From Methylobacter sp. (GTDB lineage: Bacteria; Pseudomonadota; Gammaproteobacteria; Methylococcales; Methylomonadaceae): a DNA stretch of 9,659 nucleotides. The notes below the pieces were generated by a model that saw only the letters and a program-made list of their open reading frames with translations, was not told the origin of the DNA and searched no databases. Shown piece after piece: positions 5,151 to 9,659 of this stretch; position 1 is the stretch's first letter; each line of letters begins with the position of its first letter. Position numbers and translations under genes: made by a program. The stretch spans positions 6,197 to 15,855 of the forward strand of contig PMJA01000385.1 of NCBI GenBank assembly GCA_003158415.1, given 5' to 3'.

Positions 5151-7811
5151 ATGTCGTTTAAAATTCACAGTCGCAGCCTGCTTTCCCGCTGGGGAAATTG
5201 GACTCTCAGCCATCCTTTCGTTGTGTTGTCCATCGTTGGCTTACTCGCTGTTTTGTCAGTGCAATATACTGTTAATAATTTAAGTATCGATACCGATACG
5301 CAAGACATGGTGGCGCCTAATGCGCCTTTTCAGCAAAATCGCCGCCAATTTGAAAAAGCTTTTGCGCAGGATATGCATACGCTGTTGCTGGTGGTTGAAT
5401 CCGATACGCCTGAATTAACCAAAGCGGCGACCAAACGCCTGGGGCGTTTATTAAGCGCCGACAAAGCCAATTTTGATTCGGTTTATAACCCTAGCGAAAG
5501 CGATTTCTTTCATCAGAACGGCTTGCTCTATCTGGCCCCTAAAGACTTACAAGCCTTATCCAGCAACTTGTCCCAGGCGCAGCCGTTTATCGGCAGGATT
5601 TCCCAGGAGCCTAACTTAACGGGCTTTTTTTCTATTTTTGAAGATGCGTTAAGTTCTTCCGATAAAAACCAGGAACTGCCCGTCGATATGCCGTTGCTGA
5701 TAGACAAGGTTACGCTGGCCCTGCATAAAAGCATCAATGGTGAAAACAACCTGCTGTCCTGGGAATCGTTGATCGCCGGTAATAAATTAAGCGCTGCGAG
5801 CGGCGATCAAGGTTTTATCACGCTCTCGCCCAAGTTTGATTACACTCAAATCCGCCCGGCCGAGCATGCAATTGACGCTGTCCGCAAAGCCATTGCCGAT
5901 ATTCAGCAACCGGGATTGCCTGCAGTTAAGGTTTGGGTGACGGGCGAAGTCGGTCTTGAAGACGATGAATTGGTGGGCATGAGCAGCGGCACATTTAACG
6001 CCTGTATTTTCTCTGTGGTGTTAGTTTTAGGCATCTTACTGGTGGCCTATCGCTCCGTTTTATTGACGGCGGCCACTTTGTTTACCCTGGCGTTAGGCAT
6101 GGTATTTTGCGGGGCGTTTGCGGCCTTTGCCGTTAAAGAATTGAATTTAATTTCGGTGGCTTTTGCCGTATCCAATATCGGTTTGGGGGTGGAATACGCC
6201 ATCCATTTTTGTTTACGCTACCGCGACAACCTAAAGCATCATGTGCATAGAGAAAGAGCTTTGCGCAGTACACTGGTATCCACCGGGCCTTCGTTATTGC
6301 TCTGTGCGGCGACCACTTCCATAGGACTTTATGCGTTTGTGCCGACCGATTATAAAGGCGTATCCGAACTGGGGTTGTTGGCCGGAACCAGCTTGTTTAT
6401 CTGTTTGTTGGTGACCTTGACGGTTTTGCCTGCGTTATTACGGTTTATCCCTGTGTCGGTAAACCCGGAGCCGCCGTCCGCACATCCGTTCCTGGCGACG
6501 TTGGCGGAAAAAATGGCGACTTATACGCTGCATTACGCCAAACCCATTACCCTGATAACCGTTATTATCGCGATTATGTCCGTAGGGCTGGTTTTTAAGG
6601 TCAAAACCGACTTCAATCCAATCAACCTGCGCGATCCCAATACCGAATCGGTGATTGCCTTCAAAAATTTGAATAAAAACCCGGATACCACGCCGATGAC
6701 GTTGACGGTGCTGGCCGCCGATGCGCAACAAGCCACGGTGATGAAGAAAAAGCTTGCCGCCTTGTCCACAGTGGATAAAACCGTCAGTCTTTTTGATTTT
6801 ATGCCCACCGGGCAACAGGAAAAATTGGCGACCATTGAAGACATGGCACTGATGCTGGGGTCGCAAGCGCAAAGTTTTCCGGCGCTGAAAGCCGACAATG
6901 ATCCTATTCCCGGCATTAACCGGCTGATAAAAGCTATAGATAAGAGCTTGCCCGATAAAACAGACGCCCATGAGATCGCGGCGTTAACCGCATTTAAAAA
7001 AGAGTTGCAGGATATGTTGATCGAGCTGGACGCCCGGCAACAACCCAGTCAACGACTGTTTATCGAGAAAATACAAACAACGCTGCTGGGTACGCTGCCG
7101 AACGCCATGAATGAACTGTTAACCGGCTTAAATGCACGGGAGGTCAGCTTGGGCGATTTACCGGCCGATATTAAGGAGCGATGGCTCAGCAAGGAAGGCT
7201 GGTATCGCATCCAGATATTTCCTAAAAAAGATTTGAACGACCTGGACAATCTGCAACAGTTTATTACTGATGTGCAATCGGTAGCGCCTAAAACCACAGA
7301 TTTGCCTATTATTTACTGGGAGTCAATGAAAGAAGTGATAGGCTCCTTTCAAAAAGCCATTACTATCGCCTTAATCACCATTGCGCTGCTATTGTTTGCG
7401 ATACAACGTAATATCACCGACACCCTGTTGGTCATGACGCCATTGATCCTGGCGGGTTTGTTCACGATGGCGAGCACCGTGCTCACCCATACGCCGATTA
7501 ATTACGCCAACATCATCGCCTTGCCGTTGTTGCTGGGGTTGGGCGTCGATAACGGCATCCACATGGTGGAAAAGCTGCATCATTCGCTGTCCGAAGAGCA
7601 GAATATTTACCAATCCAGTACAGCCCGGGCCATGTTCTACGGCGCATTAACCACCGCCTCCAGTTTTGCAGGCCTGGCTTTTTCGCCGCATGAAGGCATT
7701 GCCAGCATGGGCCTGGTGATTACCATCGGCATATTCTGGATTATGACTTGCACCTTTGTAGTCCTGCCCGCATTGAGCAAATTGGTCTTGAAGGAAAAAA
7801 TCAGGTCGTAG
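5151..7811 (+). CDS. hpnN: RND/MMPL-family exporter, HpnN-like (hopanoid-associated)
   Basis: This 886-residue inner-membrane protein has the two-fold RND plan: a first helix at about 21-41, a periplasmic loop (42-280), helices between about 282 and 432, a second half starting with a helix at 465-483, a second periplasmic loop (484-735) and a final helix cluster (736-878). Features typical of HpnN are DTDTQDMVAPNAPF (47-60), FFHQNGLLYL (119-128), WVTGEVGLEDDEL (262-274) and LPADIKERWLS with YRIQIFPKKD (670-694). HpnN proteins move hopanoids toward the outer membrane, as shown in Rhodopseudomonas. No other hpn genes are in view, so the substrate is inferred. The first-half repeat motif is GLGVEYAIHF with Glu348, while the second half has GLGVDNGIHM with Asp800. 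GGA at 5141-5143 is a fair ribosome binding site. A general MMPL lipid exporter is the alternative. Confidence 0.85.
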   Translation: MSFKIHSRSLLSRWGNWTLSHPFVVLSIVGLLAVLSVQYTVNNLSIDTDTQDMVAPNAPFQQNRRQFEKAFAQDMHTLLLVVESDTPELTKAATKRLGRLLSADKANFDSVYNPSESDFFHQNGLLYLAPKDLQALSSNLSQAQPFIGRISQEPNLTGFFSIFEDALSSSDKNQELPVDMPLLIDKVTLALHKSINGENNLLSWESLIAGNKLSAASGDQGFITLSPKFDYTQIRPAEHAIDAVRKAIADIQQPGLPAVKVWVTGEVGLEDDELVGMSSGTFNACIFSVVLVLGILLVAYRSVLLTAATLFTLALGMVFCGAFAAFAVKELNLISVAFAVSNIGLGVEYAIHFCLRYRDNLKHHVHRERALRSTLVSTGPSLLLCAATTSIGLYAFVPTDYKGVSELGLLAGTSLFICLLVTLTVLPALLRFIPVSVNPEPPSAHPFLATLAEKMATYTLHYAKPITLITVIIAIMSVGLVFKVKTDFNPINLRDPNTESVIAFKNLNKNPDTTPMTLTVLAADAQQATVMKKKLAALSTVDKTVSLFDFMPTGQQEKLATIEDMALMLGSQAQSFPALKADNDPIPGINRLIKAIDKSLPDKTDAHEIAALTAFKKELQDMLIELDARQQPSQRLFIEKIQTTLLGTLPNAMNELLTGLNAREVSLGDLPADIKERWLSKEGWYRIQIFPKKDLNDLDNLQQFITDVQSVAPKTTDLPIIYWESMKEVIGSFQKAITIALITIALLLFAIQRNITDTLLVMTPLILAGLFTMASTVLTHTPINYANIIALPLLLGLGVDNGIHMVEKLHHSLSEEQNIYQSSTARAMFYGALTTASSFAGLAFSPHEGIASMGLVITIGIFWIMTCTFVVLPALSKLVLKEKIRS

Positions 7812-7847
7812 GTGATGCACACAATATCTATCATAAATTTATCTTCG

Positions 7848-7888
7848 TTGGTTTTTGAGTAATTACGCCTATAATATGCCTATATAAT
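7848..7888 (+). promoter_or_regulatory. Promoter region of the toxin-antitoxin pair with tandem heptamers
   Basis: TTGGTT (7848-7853) is followed after 16 bases by TATAAT (7870-7875); a second TATAAT lies at 7883-7888. Two copies of GCCTATA (7867-7873 and 7878-7884) are spaced 11 bases apart, about one helical turn, and overlap both -10 boxes. That arrangement suits autorepression by the antitoxin, as is usual in type II systems; binding is inferred. Confidence 0.45.
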
Positions 7889-7907
7889 CTTCCTATGAGT
7901 TAAGGCT

Positions 7908-8252
7908 ATGAAAACAGTGAATGTCAGCGGTTTAAAGAATAATCCCAGTGAAGCACTGCGTATGGCGCACGATGATTTGGTGTTGGTAATGAACCGAAAC
8001 GAACCGGACGCCTTAATGATAGGACTCAAATCGTCTAAAATTATCAGTATGCCAGGGGTGCGTAAAGCATTAGCAACTGCATTGTTCAAAGATGGGAATT
8101 TATCATTAGCGCGTTCTGCCAAGCTTGCTGACACACCGTTGGCCGATTTTATCGCCCATGTGTCGCGTTTAGGCATTCCTGTTATCAATCAAACGGCTGA
8201 AGAAGTGCAACAGGATATGGATACCCTGGAGCAATGGCTGAAAGAGGCGTAA
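7908..8252 (+). CDS. Composite antitoxin: Phd-like N terminus plus UPF0175 domain
   Basis: The 114-residue protein is placed directly before a PIN-type toxin. Residues 1-40 (VSGLKNNPSEALRMA, then LVLVMNRNEPDALMIGL) resemble the Phd/YefM antitoxin N terminus, which in that family dimerises and binds operator DNA. Residues 54-93 (ALATALFKDGNLSLARSAK, then LADFIAHVSRLGIPVI) match UPF0175, a family known as the antitoxin partner of DUF3368 toxins. The acidic helix at 97-112 may contact the toxin. Only AAGG two bases before the ATG resembles a ribosome binding site, which is very close. An in-frame stop at 7896-7898 and the lack of a start codon after it rule out an upstream start, so ATG 7908 stands. 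The stop is 6 bases before the toxin start, so the two genes should be co-transcribed. Confidence 0.85.
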   Translation: MKTVNVSGLKNNPSEALRMAHDDLVLVMNRNEPDALMIGLKSSKIISMPGVRKALATALFKDGNLSLARSAKLADTPLADFIAHVSRLGIPVINQTAEEVQQDMDTLEQWLKEA

Positions 8253-8258
8253 AACGGC

Positions 8259-8747
8259 ATGGCACGAATTGTTATTATTGATGCCAGTTCTTTGATCGGA
8301 CTGGCGATAGTGGATGGCTTAAAATGGTTACCTGACATTTTTGGTACAGTTTTTCTGCCGGAGTCTGTAAAACAAGAAGTGTTGCCAGGTAAAGCCGCGC
8401 GTGGTGAAGAGGCCATTACTCACGCTATCGTCTCAGGCTGGATAAAAGTGTGGACTGAGACTATAGAGTCGCGATTAGATATTGATCTGGACGCCGGTGA
8501 GACCGACTGTATTAATCTAGGTTTAAGTCATGCCGAGGAAGTTTTGTTGATTATGGATGAGCGCGCAGGTCGTGCTGTGGCGAAAGAGAATGGACTGCAC
8601 GTTATCGGTACTGCAGCTATTATCGGCCAGGCAAAAAAACAAAGTTTGATACCGTCGGCAAGGGAAGTTTTTAAGGTTTTGCATGCCTCTGATTTTCGTA
8701 TTTCAGCGGCGGTTATCAATCAGGTATTGGTTAATGTGAATGAATAG
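8259..8747 (+). CDS. DUF3368 PIN-domain toxin
   Basis: This 162-residue protein has the PIN-domain acidic residues in order: Asp8 in IVIIDASSLIGLA (4-16), Glu40 in VKQEVL (37-42), Glu81 in LDAGETDCINLGL (77-89), and Asp100 in LLIMDERAGRAVA (96-108), followed by HVIGTAAIIGQAKK (114-127). This pattern and length fit DUF3368 (PF11848). PIN toxins such as VapC are metal-dependent ribonucleases; the RNA target is not predictable here. GAGG at 8244-8247, 11 bases upstream and inside the end of the antitoxin gene, and ACGG closer in may serve for ribosome binding. All four acidic positions are intact, so the toxin is probably active. Confidence 0.87.
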   Translation: MARIVIIDASSLIGLAIVDGLKWLPDIFGTVFLPESVKQEVLPGKAARGEEAITHAIVSGWIKVWTETIESRLDIDLDAGETDCINLGLSHAEEVLLIMDERAGRAVAKENGLHVIGTAAIIGQAKKQSLIPSAREVFKVLHASDFRISAAVINQVLVNVNE

Positions 8748-8916
8748 ACTTAACCAATAGGGGGTTTCCGCTCTGGAACATACCGCATGAGATGGTGGAA
8801 CAAAGACCAAGCCCACGGCGAATGGAGCGCGGTGCAGACGGTGTTGGTGGGTGGCTGAGTGGATAAAGTATGAGCATCGCTTACATTTTTTACTTTGCCA
8901 TGAGCTTCAAACGGTA

Positions 8917-8941
8917 CGGGCGGGGTTGCAAACCCCGCCCG
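8917..8941. repeat. Perfect GC-rich palindromic hairpin
   Basis: CGGGCGGGGTT, a 3-base loop (GCA) and AACCCCGCCCG form a perfect 11-base-pair stem. There is no uniform T-run next to it on either strand, so it is not a classical rho-independent terminator, though it could slow or end transcription from the toxin gene 170 bases upstream. It resembles dispersed palindromic intergenic elements, but only one copy is in this window. Confidence 0.6.
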
Positions 8942-8983
8942 ATGTTCGGTTTATTTGCCCCTAACTTGACGGTTTGTTTTAGC

Positions 8984-9013
8984 TTGACAGCAAGTAGATG
9001 TAGCAAAGATAAT
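8984..9013 (+). promoter_or_regulatory. Sigma-70 promoter of the sulfatase gene
   Basis: A perfect TTGACA (8984-8989) is followed after 18 bases by GATAAT (9008-9013, five of six matches). A transcript would start near 9020, about 20 bases before the ATG at 9042. This is the best -35/-10 match in the window. Another TTGAC lies 18 bases upstream at 8966-8970 but lacks a matching -10. Confidence 0.6.
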
Positions 9014-9041
9014 TAAATCAACCAATTTAAAGAGAATAGCT

Positions 9042-9659
9042 ATGAAACAAAAACTACTTGGTTTTGTGCTTATTGTATTGCCGATACTCACGTTAGCAGT
9101 TGTTACCCCCCAGGCGATTGCGGAAAAAACTCAAAGTAAAGTAATCACCAACAACGGTCATGAACAAACCGGTCAATCACAAATGACGGGTACGCCGGGT
9201 TCACCCGACGCCACTACCTCAATTGATGGTAGCCAGTTGCCGGCGCCGCCGCAGAAATTCGGCGGCAAGATCGAGCGCGCGACGAAGGGTTCCCAGCCCT
9301 ACTGGCCCGCGCGCATTGTGCCCCCCAAGGACGCCCCCAACGTGCTGCTGATCATGACCGACGATTCAGGGTACGGTGTTCCGAGCACCTTCGGCGGCGT
9401 GATCCCGACCCCTGCGCTCGACCGCATTGCTAACAATGGCCTGCGCTACACTCACTTCCACTCTACCGCGCTGTGCTCGCCGACGCGGGCGGCGCTCATC
9501 ACTGGCCGCAACCACCATTCGGTGGGCTTCGGCGTCATCGCCGAACAGGCGACTGGCTATCCGGGTTATGACAGTTTCATCACCAAGGACAAGGCGACAA
9601 TCGGCAAAATCCTCAAGGACAACGGCTACCGTACATCCTGGTTCGGCAAGAACCACAAC
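9042..9659 (+). CDS. Type I arylsulfatase, N-terminal part, 3' end cut by window edge
   Basis: The frame has 206 codons to the edge without a stop. A Sec signal peptide (MKQKLLGFVLIVLPILTLAV to AIA, residues 1-27) points to export. A Thr/Ser/Gln-rich linker follows (28-64). The core starts with LPAPPQKFGGKIERA (66-80), then PNVLLIMTDDSGYG (99-112) with metal ligands Asp107 and Asp108, and ALCSPTRAALITGRNHHSVG (143-162). In CSPTR, Cys145 is the residue converted to formylglycine and Arg149 stabilises it. WFGKNHN (200-206) supplies the next active-site Lys and His. Full members of this subfamily have over 500 residues, so most of the gene lies outside. The substrate cannot be told from this part. 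AAAGAGA at 9029-9035 is a weak ribosome binding site. GC at third positions changes sharply near codon 65. No sulfatase-maturing enzyme gene is in view. Confidence 0.93.
   Translation, partial: MKQKLLGFVLIVLPILTLAVVTPQAIAEKTQSKVITNNGHEQTGQSQMTGTPGSPDATTSIDGSQLPAPPQKFGGKIERATKGSQPYWPARIVPPKDAPNVLLIMTDDSGYGVPSTFGGVIPTPALDRIANNGLRYTHFHSTALCSPTRAALITGRNHHSVGFGVIAEQATGYPGYDSFITKDKATIGKILKDNGYRTSWFGKNHN

Larger units (their letters stand above)
8748..9041. other. Gene-free stretch between toxin gene and sulfatase
   Basis: Nothing here looks like an intact gene. A 24-codon frame at 8787-8858 (MRWWNKDQAHGEWSAVQTVL plus a few residues) and a 49-codon frame at 8870-9016 have no recognisable relatives; the second runs straight through the hairpin repeat. 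The stretch holds that hairpin (8917-8941) and a good promoter (8984-9013). Confidence 0.6.

Noticed and set aside
6438..6971. Minus-strand frames inside hpnN
   Set aside because: His/Gln/Arg-rich shadow translations without ribosome binding sites.
7812..7907. Terminator after hpnN
   Set aside because: No stable stem with a T-run is visible, so hpnN transcripts may continue into the toxin-antitoxin pair.
8870..9016. Small plus-strand frame of 49 codons
   Set aside because: It runs through the palindromic hairpin and the sulfatase -35 box, and has no recognisable sequence.

Overview
The window looks like a chromosomal segment of a gram-negative bacterium, most likely a gammaproteobacterium. 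The central genes favour AAA over AAG for lysine. A hopanoid-type RND transporter (HpnN family), a repeat of the 'HPERSRR' type and a possible PEP-CTERM remnant would fit a methanotroph such as the Methylococcales. That taxonomic guess is inference only; there is no rRNA or other marker here.

Layout. On the minus strand (1-3763), read in the direction of transcription, lie a CNNM/CorC-family membrane protein (3763-2441), an unrecognised 468-residue double-anchored periplasmic protein (2376-970), a 370-base gap with a repeat and a possible PEP-CTERM remnant, and a secreted ParB-like (ParBc_2) protein that runs off the left edge. A 286-base divergent region (3764-4049) separates these from the plus-strand pair apbE (4050-5138) and hpnN-like (5151-7811). 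The divergent region holds a near-symmetric nested dyad that gives a matching -35/-10 promoter on each strand, followed on the apbE side by a potentially structured leader. Then come a type II toxin-antitoxin pair with a composite Phd-like/UPF0175 antitoxin and a DUF3368 PIN toxin (7908-8747), a gene-free gap with a perfect GC-rich hairpin (8748-9041), and the first 206 codons of a type I arylsulfatase that runs off the right edge.

How the parts fit. CNNM, the 468-residue protein, ApbE and HpnN are all cell-envelope proteins. ApbE and HpnN are 12 bases apart and probably co-transcribed, which places a periplasmic flavin transferase beside a presumed hopanoid exporter. The toxin-antitoxin pair, the hairpin and the composition change inside the sulfatase mark the right third as accessory. 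The ParB-like gene at the left edge also has different codon use. The most unusual points are the symmetric divergent promoter, the apbE-hpnN pairing, the double-anchored protein of unknown family, and the composition break in the sulfatase. I see no CRISPR array, insertion sequence, tRNA or rRNA, and no obvious complete new defence system.
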